Below, piece by piece: positions 7,411 through 15,997 of a stretch of 64,000 bases of DNA. This DNA is from an uncultured Planococcus sp. (GTDB taxonomy: Bacteria > Bacillota > Bacilli > Bacillales_A > Planococcaceae), in assembly GCA_947502505.1 (NCBI GenBank), contig CANNAE010000004.1, positions 1 to 64,000 on the forward strand. The letters run 5' to 3'. Position 1 is the stretch's first letter. Each line of letters starts with the position of its first letter. The notes under the pieces are model-generated. The model worked only from the letters and a program-made list of their open reading frames with translations. It ran no database searches and was not told the DNA's origin. Made by a program: the position numbers and the translations under genes.

Positions 7411-7986
7411 CTATGCACGAGCCAAATCAAATTCACATTTTAAGATCGAGAAAATTTTGGTGTCCCGAAATTCCCCTTTAATACGTTCATTTTTTCTTAA
7501 AATCCCTTCAAAGCTCATGCCGGCTTTCAGCATGACTCTTTCAGAACCGATATTGTCCACATCGCAGCCACCTTCAACCCTGTTCAACTGAAGTGTGCCA
7601 AAAGCGTATTCCAACACTTCTTGGAGTGCTTCTGTCGCGATACCATCTCCCCAGAAATTCCGGTTTAAGACGTATCCAATTTCAGCTTTTTCGTGTTCGT
7701 TCGACCAGGCGACCAGTGAACAGGTGCCAATGACTTTCTCGATTTCTTTATACTCGATGGCCCATACACCGCTTTGCCCTTGTTTATAACCATCCATCGT
7801 CGGCTGTAGGAAATTGGCTAAGGTCTCTTCTTTAGAGTCATTTCTCTCCCACGTCATGCGCTTTGCCACTTCGGGGTCCGATGAGAATTCGAACACATCC
7901 TCCAAATCGGATACGGTCACTCTCCTTAAAATAAGACGATCGGTTTCGAATGTCGGCATGTTCTTTAAGTGTGTTTCAATATGCAT
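7411..7986 (-). CDS. GNAT acetyltransferase, RimJ/RimL type
   Basis: 191 aa from ATG 7986, preceded by AGAGGT; the track frame extends 16 codons further without support. TFETDRLILRRVTVSD at the start, the GYVLNRNFWGDGIATEAL acetyl-CoA motif, and N-x-x-SERVMLKAGMSFEG are characteristic of the RimJ/RimL branch (ribosomal-protein-alanine N-acetyltransferases and relatives, PF13302). Many members modify small molecules or other proteins, so the substrate is open. It probably shares a transcript with the downstream membrane-protein gene. Confidence 0.85.
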   Translation of the reverse strand: MHIETHLKNMPTFETDRLILRRVTVSDLEDVFEFSSDPEVAKRMTWERNDSKEETLANFLQPTMDGYKQGQSGVWAIEYKEIEKVIGTCSLVAWSNEHEKAEIGYVLNRNFWGDGIATEALQEVLEYAFGTLQLNRVEGGCDVDNIGSERVMLKAGMSFEGILRKNERIKGEFRDTKIFSILKCEFDLARA

Positions 7987-8223
7987 AGGTAACCTCTTTT
8001 CATTGATGGCTAAGCAAACTCTTCCGTTTTTCAAAAAAGACGAAACTCTTTTTGATTCGATAGGACAATCATACAGATTGAATTAATTAGGGGGTAGAGA
8101 ATATTGGAGTTTATGAATTTTATTACCTGAGATGAAGTGATTTTCACAAGTGTATTTTTTGGTCTGACTACTCATTATTCAATTTTTGTGAATGAAATCC
8201 TCCACCAGCTTCCACAATAAAAC

Positions 8224-9396
8224 TCATTGCTCTTCCTTGAGATCTTGTTGGTCCTTCAAATGGTCATAAAAATTGAAGGCCAGCCAATAAAGCACGGCAT
8301 CCTGGAAAGTTCTCGGATCGTAGCCTGTAAGCTTTTTGATTTTCAGCAAGCGGTATTGCAAGGTGTTTTTATGAATAAAGAGAGACTCGCTAGTCTTGTA
8401 AATACTTTGTCCGTGATCTAAGAAAGCCCTTAGCGTTTCTAGTAATTGCTGATGCTCTTGCTCATTGAAAATGGGAAAGAGCCGTTCAATAAAATCTTCT
8501 TTTAATGCATCGGGTATTTTGTGAACCAATGACTCGATTCCCAGATCATAAAAAGAAACCGCCGCTTCTTTTTTCTTTTGGGCAAAAATTAATGCTTGCC
8601 TGGCGTCCTCGAAAGACTCAACGGCCCCATGCAAGCCGTTGTGGCTCCTGCCGATCCCGCATTGAACAGTTAATGCGTGTTTATTATAAGTCTCCAATAC
8701 TCGCTGTATTTGATTTGCTTGAAGGGGCAAGGAATCTTCCTGCATGGATTTCAACAGCACAAATTGATGGGATTGCCACAGAACCAGCAAATCGTTTTCT
8801 TTTATATCTAGCATTTCTCCGACTTTCCCCATCACTGCATTGATTTTTTCCTGCCTGAAGGTTTGCGACATTGGTTTGTCGCGCAGTTCTTTCACTTCGA
8901 ACATCAGCACTTGCCTGTTTGCTTCGAGGTCAATGGATAAAGTCTTGCCCCTGATCACAAAATCATCGGTTGATGACCATTGTTTCAATAACCACTCGTG
9001 AACAAATAATTCCTGAAAGCGCTGCTCCAATTCCAGTTCACGGCTTACATAGGCCTCTTTGACCATCACTTCGGTCATCTTTTGAATGATTTTTGCATAG
9101 TTTCCAACCTCGGATGGATCACCGGTTATTCCAATGACGCCGTGCAATTCTTCTTTGTAATAAAACGGCATATTCACCCCTTGTTTAGCGCCGCGGTGGC
9201 TTTGTTCCGAATAGATGCGGACCGGCTTTCCTTCCCTAAGGACCGTCACAGCGCCTTCGTGAAAACTCCCTACCCGGCTGGCGTCGGTGCTTGCGATGAT
9301 TTGGCCGTCTTCATCCATGATGTTCACATGCCGCCCAATGATTTTTTCGATTTCCACTACAATTTGCTCTGCTATATTTTTTAAAAAACTGGCCAT
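8224..9396 (-). CDS. cdaR: CdaR-type sugar diacid / glycerate-responsive regulator
   Basis: 390 aa with GAGGAGG before ATG. The N-terminal half is a diacid-recognition domain (AEQIVVEIEKIIGRHVNIMDEDGQIIAS, then IGITGDP, about residues 5-140). The C-terminus is the PucR-type HTH_30 helix-turn-helix (SESLFIHKNTLQYRLLKIKKLTGYDP, about 335-365). E. coli CdaR activates glucarate, galactarate and glycerate genes. Here the gene is the last of a run that includes a glycerate kinase, so sensing glycerate or a related hydroxy acid is likely. A terminator hairpin separates it from the gene before it, so it may have its own transcript. Confidence 0.85.
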   Translation of the reverse strand: MASFLKNIAEQIVVEIEKIIGRHVNIMDEDGQIIASTDASRVGSFHEGAVTVLREGKPVRIYSEQSHRGAKQGVNMPFYYKEELHGVIGITGDPSEVGNYAKIIQKMTEVMVKEAYVSRELELEQRFQELFVHEWLLKQWSSTDDFVIRGKTLSIDLEANRQVLMFEVKELRDKPMSQTFRQEKINAVMGKVGEMLDIKENDLLVLWQSHQFVLLKSMQEDSLPLQANQIQRVLETYNKHALTVQCGIGRSHNGLHGAVESFEDARQALIFAQKKKEAAVSFYDLGIESLVHKIPDALKEDFIERLFPIFNEQEHQQLLETLRAFLDHGQSIYKTSESLFIHKNTLQYRLLKIKKLTGYDPRTFQDAVLYWLAFNFYDHLKDQQDLKEEQ

Positions 9397-9431
9397 GGAA
9401 TCCTCCTCTAAATTTCAGGATAAATGCAGAA

Positions 9432-9454
9432 AGGACTGTCTAATAGACAGTCCT
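9432..9454 (-). terminator. hairpin at the end of the glycerate-kinase operon
   Basis: AGGACTGTC / GACAGTCCT with a 5-nt loop; the stem begins in the stop codon of the 9453-9995 gene and is followed on the minus strand by TTTCTG. It may reduce read-through into cdaR. Confidence 0.5.
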
Positions 9455-9995
9455 ACTCTCTTGAAGCCATAATGGCGTGCATCACAGCCTCTTTCATTCC
9501 TAAATCAATTCTTCCTGTCATCGCATCCACGACCACAATGTCAACTTGCTTGCCTTCCACATAAACGATCCAATACGGCGCATACAATAGATTGGTATCC
9601 GTGATTTCAATCTGGATGCTTTTTCTTTTTTTCTCCCGGCCGAAAGCTTCCCAGTATAACTGTTTTCGGGCATATTCAGGATCCGGGGAACCGGAAGCTT
9701 TCAATAAAGAAAGGCCATCCGCCAATGGCAGGACTTGTGCATTGTCTGGAAGAATTGCCGTGTGCTGTTTCCAGGTTTCAACAGCTACCTTGCCACTGAT
9801 TTTCTTGTTTATTTCGGCACTTTGATATTGATAATCATAACACCAGTAAGGCAAGTATAACAATTCCATAGACACCGGCACTTCAGGCTCCGCAAACAGC
9901 TTGCTCCATCGCATGATAAAGTTTTTGCGATGGCGATGCACATGGCTGGCTGCTTGCTCTTTCGATATCGTTGCTTGTACCATCAATTTTTCCAT
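9453..9995 (-). CDS. unknown protein of the glucosylglycerate-type operon, twin PYW motifs
   Basis: 180 aa from ATG 9995 (AGGTGG 5 nt upstream), 9 bp after the symporter stop, so translationally linked to it. No signal peptide or membrane segment. Two copies of a similar aromatic motif stand out, LLYLPYWCYDYQY in the N-terminal third and LLYAPYWIVYVEG in the C-terminal third. The latter is followed by VDAMTGRIDLG, a beta-hairpin ending seen in small beta-sandwich domains. The internal repetition suggests a duplicated beta domain. The function is unknown; the context points to transport or use of the same substrate as the symporter. Confidence 0.65.
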   Translation of the reverse strand: MEKLMVQATISKEQAASHVHRHRKNFIMRWSKLFAEPEVPVSMELLYLPYWCYDYQYQSAEINKKISGKVAVETWKQHTAILPDNAQVLPLADGLSLLKASGSPDPEYARKQLYWEAFGREKKRKSIQIEITDTNLLYAPYWIVYVEGKQVDIVVVDAMTGRIDLGMKEAVMHAIMASRE

Positions 9996-10004
9996 ACTCG
10001 CCAC

Positions 10005-11627
10005 CTACAAAGTTTGAATGACTAATAAAATCACTATGGTGATGAAGAAGTACCCGATTAATAAGAAAGGCCATTTTTTCATCGTTTTCACATCTTTTTC
10101 AAATTGGGCACTTTCAGCAGCGGTTTGCCGGCGTCTCAGCTCATCTTGTACGGTGTCCTCGCCTCTATAGACAAGGCCGTCCAATTTGCCTTTTCCGGGA
10201 GCAGCTGAAAGCAAACTAACCCCGTACCCAATCACGACCGCTACAATTGCCCCGACGGCATTATTGTAAAGCCACGAAATATCTGCGAAAGTTTCCACTG
10301 CCCAGACAGAAGCCATCCCTGCGATAACACCGGCGAATGCCCCATGGCCGTTTGAACGGCGGACAAAGATCGCCAGTAGGAACACACCTAGTAGAGCGCC
10401 GTAGAAATACGAGCCGATTTTATTGACTGTTTCAATAACCGGCCCAAGATTGCCCGCGAAAAAGGCAAAGATTGTCGCGTAAATGCCCCAAGCGACAGTG
10501 GCCCAACGAGATGCTTTTAAGTAATGGCCTTCTGAAGCATCCTTCTTAAAGAACTTGGCATAAAAGTCACGCACGGTGACTGCCGATAATGAATTAAGAG
10601 CCGAATCCAAGCTCGACATCGCCGCAGCGAAAACCCCTGCAATGATCAATCCCGAAATCCCTACTGGCAATTGATTGACGACGAACAATGGGAACAACTC
10701 GTTTAAATTTTCAATATCTGGTGTGCCTTGAACAGAATAGAAAGCGAATAGCAAGACACCGATGAACAAGAATAACAACATTTGCGGAAACAAGAAGAGC
10801 CCGCTAATGATCAATGACATTTTACTTTCTTTTAAGGATTTACTGGTCAATACCCGTTGGATTTGGCTTTGGTCAGCTCCAAAATACGCAGCATGAAGGA
10901 AAAACCCGCCGATCACGCCGGCCCATATGCTGTATTCTGTCGATAAATCAAAGCTGAAATCCAAGGATTGCAATAATCCGGCTTCGGCGCCGATATCGAT
11001 TGCGCCGGACAAACCACCGGGAATATTGCCGATGATGGTGAAGATAGCGAGAGCTGCACCCAGCCAGAGAACAAACATTTGAATGACATCTGTCCAGATA
11101 ACAGCCGAAATCCCACCAAGCACCGTATAACTTACGGCGATAACCGCCATGAAAATGATCGTAAGGTTGACATCCCAACCCGTTACCACCGATAACACTA
11201 AAGCTGGTGCATATAATACAACGCCCGTTGCCAATCCGCGGGCGATTAAAAAGAGCCCAGCCGTCAAGGAACGGGTTTTGACATCAAAGCGCCGTTCTAA
11301 ATATTCGTAAGCCGTGTACACTTCCGTACGGTAAAAGAATGGGACAATGGTGACCATCAAAAATGCCATGACGAGCGGTACGTTAATATACGTATTGATC
11401 CGCTCCAACCCGCCTGAGTAGCCCCAGCCCGGTGCACCAATGAACGTAATGGCACTGGCTTGCGTCGCCATGACGGACAAACCGATCGCCCACCAAGGAA
11501 TGCTTCTGCCACCTAAAAAGTAGTCTTTTGTGGTCTTTTGGTTTTTGCCGAAAAACGCGCCGAAAATGGCAATGCCGATAATATATACAATTAGGACCAC
11601 AAAATCGATCGTCGAAAAATTATTCAT
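10005..11627 (-). CDS. sodium:solute symporter (SSS family)
   Basis: 540 aa from ATG 11627, whose ATGAATAA overlaps the end of the glycerate kinase gene by 8 bp; the purine run GGAGGGGAAG in that gene serves as ribosome binding site. About 13 membrane segments. The SSS signature is visible: KTTKDYFLGGRSIPWWAIGLS near residue 30, then QASAITFIGAPGWGYSGG, and VFAAAMSSLDSALNSLS in the second half, where the paired Ser residues belong to the sodium site. The cytoplasmic C-terminal loop is hydrophilic. Placed between glycerate kinase and an unknown gene, it probably imports the organic acid or glycoside used by the pathway. Confidence 0.9.
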   Translation of the reverse strand: MNNFSTIDFVVLIVYIIGIAIFGAFFGKNQKTTKDYFLGGRSIPWWAIGLSVMATQASAITFIGAPGWGYSGGLERINTYINVPLVMAFLMVTIVPFFYRTEVYTAYEYLERRFDVKTRSLTAGLFLIARGLATGVVLYAPALVLSVVTGWDVNLTIIFMAVIAVSYTVLGGISAVIWTDVIQMFVLWLGAALAIFTIIGNIPGGLSGAIDIGAEAGLLQSLDFSFDLSTEYSIWAGVIGGFFLHAAYFGADQSQIQRVLTSKSLKESKMSLIISGLFLFPQMLLFLFIGVLLFAFYSVQGTPDIENLNELFPLFVVNQLPVGISGLIIAGVFAAAMSSLDSALNSLSAVTVRDFYAKFFKKDASEGHYLKASRWATVAWGIYATIFAFFAGNLGPVIETVNKIGSYFYGALLGVFLLAIFVRRSNGHGAFAGVIAGMASVWAVETFADISWLYNNAVGAIVAVVIGYGVSLLSAAPGKGKLDGLVYRGEDTVQDELRRRQTAAESAQFEKDVKTMKKWPFLLIGYFFITIVILLVIQTL

Positions 11628-12780
11628 TTTTTGCTTCCCCTCCATACTTTATGCCGATGCTTAACAGTTTCATCAAACGTTTTGCGGATTCATACAATAA
11701 TTCCTCGCCCCGCAGCATCGCCTCTTCTAAAGGCATCGGCCGTTCGCCTATCACCATCACGGCCGTTACGCCTTCTTCTTCAAGCCGTTCGATGCCTTCC
11801 CCAACTGCACCAGCGAAAGCGATGACAGGAATATTGTTTTTCAAGGCGGCCCGGCCGATGCCCACAGGAACTTTTCCATATAGCGATTGGCCATCGATTT
11901 TTCCTTCTCCTGTCAGGACTAGGTCGCATTCTAGTAAGCGTTTTTCCAGTTGAGATATTTCCGCTATCATTTCCAGCCCATTTCGAAATTCCGCGTGTAG
12001 GAATGAATACAGCATGAAGCCGATTCCTCCTGCCGCTCCACTGCCCGGCTTTTGTATATGGTCTTCTCCTGTTGCCTCTGCAACCAATCGAGAAAACCGC
12101 TCCATGCCTTGTTCCACTGTAGCCAATTGGCTATCAGAAACCCCTTTTTGCGGCCCGAAAATAGCAGCCGCCCCATTTTCGCCCAGCAATGGATTCGTTA
12201 CATCAGAAGCGACGATCAGTTTCAAAGAAGACAGCTTCGGGTGAAGTGCAGAAGCATCCAGACTCTCCACCCGGGAAAGCTGGCCGCCAATTCTAGGCAA
12301 TTCTTTGTGCTGGACATCGAAAAACTTGAGGCCAAGTGCTTGAAAAAGCCCGATTCCCGCATCCACGGTAGCGCTTCCGCCAAGACCGAGAACAATCGTT
12401 TCAGCACCACGTTCAAGTGCATCGACGATGAGCTGCCCCGTGCCAAAACTCGACGCCTTGTCCGGGTCCAATTCTTCTTTTTTCAACAAAGGCAAACCCG
12501 AGGCGGCGGCCGTTTCAATGATTGCCATTTTTTCTTCAGCTATCCAGCCATAATAAGCTTCGATATTCCGGCCAATGGGGTCTTCTGCAGAACAGCTTAT
12601 TTTTTTGCCGCCGCGATTCCAGAGAATGGCGTCAACTGTTCCTTCCCCACCATCAGCCATCGGCAAAAGAACGGTCTCGATGGCAGGGTCTACTTCCCGA
12701 ACAGCCCGATCGATGGCTTGTGCTGCTTGTGTACTTGAAATCGAGCCTTTAAAGGAATCCGGAGCAATCATTATTTTCAT
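11620..12780 (-). CDS. glxK: glycerate kinase
   Basis: 386 aa from ATG 12780, which overlaps the phosphorylase stop as ATGA, indicating coupled translation. The opening MKIMIAPDSFKGSISS and the later GLGGSATVDAGIG, GSGAAGGIGF and LVLTGEGKIDGQS motifs define the GlxK/GarK type (PF02595) of D-glycerate 2-kinase. It makes 2-phosphoglycerate, or 3-phosphoglycerate in some members, feeding lower glycolysis. D-glycerate is the expected second product of the preceding phosphorylase. Full family length, no missing motif. Confidence 0.92.
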   Translation of the reverse strand: MKIMIAPDSFKGSISSTQAAQAIDRAVREVDPAIETVLLPMADGGEGTVDAILWNRGGKKISCSAEDPIGRNIEAYYGWIAEEKMAIIETAAASGLPLLKKEELDPDKASSFGTGQLIVDALERGAETIVLGLGGSATVDAGIGLFQALGLKFFDVQHKELPRIGGQLSRVESLDASALHPKLSSLKLIVASDVTNPLLGENGAAAIFGPQKGVSDSQLATVEQGMERFSRLVAEATGEDHIQKPGSGAAGGIGFMLYSFLHAEFRNGLEMIAEISQLEKRLLECDLVLTGEGKIDGQSLYGKVPVGIGRAALKNNIPVIAFAGAVGEGIERLEEEGVTAVMVIGERPMPLEEAMLRGEELLYESAKRLMKLLSIGIKYGGEAKNE

Positions 12781-14525
12781 TTCTGGACACCCCCGGGTTT
12801 TATCCACATCACTTGATATGGCTCAAGCCGGGTTTGGATTTTGTGGTGTTCGGTAGTTAGCGTACCGCCAGTTACGAGGTCCCGAGCGGTTTGGGTGTCT
12901 GGTTCAATAGGAACTTCAAGTTCTTGAGTTTGATTGGTCACATTGATCAAGACGATGAGCTTTTCTTCTTCGTGGACCCGGTTCGTCCTTATCATTGAAA
13001 AGACTTCATCTTTCAGGAACAAAATTTCCTGAAGACTATTCGGATGGAATGCACTTTCGTTTTTCCGCAGCTCAATCATTTGTTTCATGTGCGATAAGAC
13101 TTGGTGGCGGATGGTCGTTGGATCTGCGAGTTCCGCTTCCAGGTCTTCACGAATTAATTTTTCCCGATTGATCGACCGGAAGCGGCCGGTTTCTTCGACT
13201 CCCTCCGTGTAATTTCGGGAACCGAGCAGGCTGTGAAGGTAAATGCCGGGAACCCCTGCCATCGACAGCAGCAAAGATTGTGCTGCGATGAAGCGCTTTA
13301 CCTTGGTTTCTGCCGGGTCTTCGGGATGCGAAAGCGCGTCGAAGTAATTGATATTCAATTCATAAGGGCTTTTAGTGCCATCGCCGTTGTCTTTATACGA
13401 AACATTGCCCCCAAATTCTTCCGCTTTCTCAACCAGGAAGTTTACTTCTTCAGTTGCTAGAATGCCTTCTGCCGGACGCATGCCGATTCCGTCATGGGAC
13501 GCTAGGAAATTGAAAAATGTCGTGGACGGAGTCGTCTCTTCCATCGTGTGTGCCCATTGATGAATATGCTTAGTATTGCCCGTTAAAAACGTATGGAGGG
13601 TCAGCGGCGGCAATGGGAATTGATAAACCATCCGCGCTTCATTGTAACCGTTCCCAAAATAGCTGATATTGTCTTTGTGCGGGACATTCGTTTCCGTGAT
13701 GAGAATTGTATCAGGCGCAAGCATGTCCACAATATCGCGCATCACTTGGATCAATTTATGTGTTTCGTCCAAGTGGATGCAATTGGTCCCTGATTCTTTC
13801 CACATGAATCCGATCGCATCCAAACGAATCAGCTTCGCCCCTTTGCTGATGTAGAACAACAATAACTCGATTATTTTCAAAAACAGCTTCGGATTGCGGT
13901 AATTCAAGTCGATTTGGTCTTCACTAAAGGTCGTCCAAATAAATTTCGGCCCCTCTGCCGTCTCGAACTTCGTTAATAGCGGCAAGGCCCGCGGACGGGT
14001 CACTTGGCTATAATCAGCTTCCGGGTCGGCTTCCGTGAAAAATTCTTGGTATTGGGCATCGCCCTTCAAGTACGATTGAAACCATTCGCTGCCGGCTGAA
14101 ATGTGGTTAATAACGGCATCGAACATGACATCAAAATCTTCGGCAAGCCCTTCAATGTCCTTCCACTCCCCAAGTTCCGGATTGACCGTGAAATAGTCAA
14201 TTACCGAAAACCCATCATCTGAACTAAATGGATAAAAGGGTAAGACATGGACGCCCGTGATGGTATCTTTTAAATGGGTTTTAAGGAACTCCCTTAGGCT
14301 CTGCAACGGAACTTCGCCTGGTTGACTTACCGTATCCCCATAAGAAATCAATAAAACGTCTTTCTCGGAAACAAAGTCCCCTTTATCTTCTTGAGGCGGA
14401 ATAAGATCTCGGTAATGGCTCATTAACTCTTCGATATCGCCAGCAATATAGTCGGCGGTGTTTGCACCATAAACAAATTTCAATTTTTCCTTCATGGAGT
14501 CCATGATTGGTTGATTCATGCTCAT
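12777..14525 (-). CDS. GH13 sugar phosphorylase, probable glucosylglycerate phosphorylase
   Basis: 582 aa with GGGGGAA before ATG. GH13 active-site blocks are present: DAVINH (136-141), LIRLDAIGF with nucleophile Asp236, ITETN with acid/base Glu278, and ASHDG with His344-Asp345. The short beta-barrel layout and the length fit GH13 subfamily 18, which contains sucrose, glucosylglycerol and glucosylglycerate phosphorylases. These cleave an alpha-glucoside with phosphate to glucose 1-phosphate plus the acceptor. Coupled translation with a glycerate kinase argues for 2-O-alpha-D-glucosylglycerate as substrate; that step is inference, and a sucrose-type activity is the main alternative. It is first in its operon, behind a cre-overlapped promoter. 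Confidence 0.8.
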   Translation of the reverse strand: MSMNQPIMDSMKEKLKFVYGANTADYIAGDIEELMSHYRDLIPPQEDKGDFVSEKDVLLISYGDTVSQPGEVPLQSLREFLKTHLKDTITGVHVLPFYPFSSDDGFSVIDYFTVNPELGEWKDIEGLAEDFDVMFDAVINHISAGSEWFQSYLKGDAQYQEFFTEADPEADYSQVTRPRALPLLTKFETAEGPKFIWTTFSEDQIDLNYRNPKLFLKIIELLLFYISKGAKLIRLDAIGFMWKESGTNCIHLDETHKLIQVMRDIVDMLAPDTILITETNVPHKDNISYFGNGYNEARMVYQFPLPPLTLHTFLTGNTKHIHQWAHTMEETTPSTTFFNFLASHDGIGMRPAEGILATEEVNFLVEKAEEFGGNVSYKDNGDGTKSPYELNINYFDALSHPEDPAETKVKRFIAAQSLLLSMAGVPGIYLHSLLGSRNYTEGVEETGRFRSINREKLIREDLEAELADPTTIRHQVLSHMKQMIELRKNESAFHPNSLQEILFLKDEVFSMIRTNRVHEEEKLIVLINVTNQTQELEVPIEPDTQTARDLVTGGTLTTEHHKIQTRLEPYQVMWIKPGGVQK

Positions 14526-14560
14526 GTTGTTTCCCCCTTCGGATTTATCTGAATATTAAA

Positions 14561-14589
14561 ATCCTACCAAAGTAAAAAAGCGCTTTCAA
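14561..14589 (-). promoter_or_regulatory. sigma-A promoter of the phosphorylase operon
   Basis: On the minus strand, -35 TTGAAA (14584-14589), 17-bp spacer and -10 TAGGAT (14561-14566), 36 bp before the ATG at 14525. Confidence 0.6.
14575..14588 (-). promoter_or_regulatory. cre-like CcpA site overlapping the -35 box
   Basis: TGAAAGCGCTTTTT on the minus strand matches the cre consensus TGWAANCGNTNWCA except at the last two positions. It overlaps the -35 hexamer, a position that gives catabolite repression when CcpA binds. Confidence 0.55.
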
Positions 14590-14595
14590 TGTTCG

Positions 14596-14639
14596 ACATA
14601 CCAAAAAAACCAATCATTTGATTGGTTTTTTTGGTATGT
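14596..14639. terminator. 44-bp palindrome, bidirectional terminator
   Basis: Two perfect 21-nt arms with a 2-nt centre. The core CCAATCA/TGATTGG is flanked by A7 and T7, so a hairpin followed by seven T is read on both strands. It probably ends transcription of the 14768-14950 gene just before the phosphorylase promoter. The symmetry would also suit a regulator operator. Confidence 0.65.
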
Positions 14640-14767
14640 AGACTAATACTTTTTTATTGCAGGGTAGAATAAGATTATAGCTTCTACTATCCTTTAACTG
14701 AAAACGTACTAGTAAAAAAATGCATACGGATCTATATTGTGTTTACATCTTTTCCGATCGAACGGCA

Positions 14768-14950
14768 CTATACTTCATCTTTTTCTTGTTCTTTAAGTCT
14801 CCTGTTCTCTTCTTCGAGAAACCGCATTCTTTTTTCCATCTCGGCTGTTTGGCTACTTTTGGATTTTTGGATACGGTCCACCGTATATAGAAATACAATA
14901 AACCAAATCACTGATAACGCTATCCAAATAATTAACGGATATGATGACAT
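14768..14950 (-). CDS. single-pass membrane protein with coiled-coil tail
   Basis: 60 aa from ATG 14950, with AGGAGG 8 nt upstream; a TTG two codons earlier would sit on the ribosome binding site. Residues about 4-26 are a hydrophobic helix. The rest is highly charged (ENRRLKEQEK) with heptad-like leucines, a short cytoplasmic coiled coil. It resembles small DUF-type membrane proteins common in Bacilli, which I cannot name. Its transcript would end at the large palindrome downstream. Confidence 0.6.
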   Translation of the reverse strand: MSSYPLIIWIALSVIWFIVFLYTVDRIQKSKSSQTAEMEKRMRFLEEENRRLKEQEKDEV

Positions 14951-14993
14951 TGCCAATCCCTCCTCTAACTTCTATAAAGCAACCCATATTGCT

Positions 14994-15434
14994 TTATCCA
15001 AGGTTCAAGCTCATGCTGACAGTTTTTGTCGTAAATCCGATATCCTCATACATGCGCATAGCTGGATTTTTTGCTTTTGCACTTAAGCGGACTTCTATAA
15101 ACCCTTGCTGTTGGAAATACTCAATGGCCGCGTTCATCAATGGCTTTGAGTGCCCTTGGCCGCGGTATGGTTTGCGGATGTACAGCTCGTATATAAAGCC
15201 AAGCGGTTTCTCTGTAAACGGATCCTTTGTAGTACCTGCCAGGACCCAACCTAAGATTTCATCATGTTCTACAGCGAGCAGGTAAAAGCCGCCTCTATCT
15301 AACAACGCTTTGACCATGCTCCTGGCTTTTTCTTCAGAAGGCATTACTTCGCCTAAGGTTCCATCATAAATAGCTTGTGGGGTCAAAGAAAGGATGGTAT
15401 TCAAATCACTTGGAACGGCTTTTCTAATGATCAT
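14994..15434 (-). CDS. GNAT acetyltransferase
   Basis: 146 aa with GAGGAG 10 nt before ATG. The N-terminal MIIRKAVPSDLNTI and the acetyl-CoA loop ELYIRKPYRGQGHSKPLM (about residues 85-102) identify the GNAT fold. The C-terminal NPAMRMYEDIGF helix-strand completes it. The loop has RGQGHS instead of the common RGxGIG, a tolerated variant. Cytoplasmic; the substrate cannot be predicted. The small membrane-protein gene begins 43 bp downstream and may be co-transcribed. Confidence 0.85.
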   Translation of the reverse strand: MIIRKAVPSDLNTILSLTPQAIYDGTLGEVMPSEEKARSMVKALLDRGGFYLLAVEHDEILGWVLAGTTKDPFTEKPLGFIYELYIRKPYRGQGHSKPLMNAAIEYFQQQGFIEVRLSAKAKNPAMRMYEDIGFTTKTVSMSLNLG

Positions 15435-15544
15435 ATTTTGTAATCTCCTCTAAAGGATTTGACGTTATGTACTAGGGTTTGGTAGTTATTAGTTATTTTA
15501 GGATCCCAAGTTTTAGAGATCTGAACGCTAAAATTCCTGCGTCC

Positions 15545-15904
15545 CTATAAAATTTGAATTGATTTGCATTTTATTTGGCAATCCATCATTGGAATAATCA
15601 TTTTACATTGATAGAGTAACACGCCATTAATTTCAATATCTTCAATAGTAATGTCGTGAAAAAAGTAAGCTAATTCATCGGAAGATTGTGGAATGCTTCC
15701 TTCCATGTCTTCTAACCAGATATTAAAGTTGGCTGAAAAACAAGCTTTGAACTCAATAGCGTGCTCTTTTTCGTTCTGGCCGTTTGCTTGGTATTTAATT
15801 GTGACTAACTGTTGTTTCATATCATAAATTAAATCAACCAATTGCGTATCGATGTAATTGGTTTCCATAATTTTCACTTCCATTTCTTTTCCACTTGGTC
15901 TCAT
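15545..15904 (-). CDS. hypothetical protein
   Basis: 119 aa with a strong AAGGAGG 8 nt before ATG. Cytoplasmic, acidic, no signal or membrane segment. The middle is beta-rich (LVTIKYQANGQ, HAIEFKACFSANF, DITIEDIEINGVLLYQCKMIIPM) and the last residues QIKCKSIQIL are again strand-like, giving a likely small beta-sandwich. I do not recognise the family. It lies between the GNAT and phosphotransferase genes with about 95-bp gaps on either side, so it may be monocistronic. Confidence 0.6.
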   Translation of the reverse strand: MRPSGKEMEVKIMETNYIDTQLVDLIYDMKQQLVTIKYQANGQNEKEHAIEFKACFSANFNIWLEDMEGSIPQSSDELAYFFHDITIEDIEINGVLLYQCKMIIPMMDCQIKCKSIQIL

Positions 15905-15997
15905 ATTGAAACCTCCTTATAGAAAACAAATCTATATACGTGATTCCTAGGCTAAAGCAGATAGGAAAGGTGCCGTTCAATCGCCGTGTAGTTCGAT

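Noticed and set aside
14596-14639. CdaR operator
   Set aside because: The A7/T7 tracts around the core stem make a bidirectional terminator the simpler reading; no second copy of the motif was seen near cdaR.
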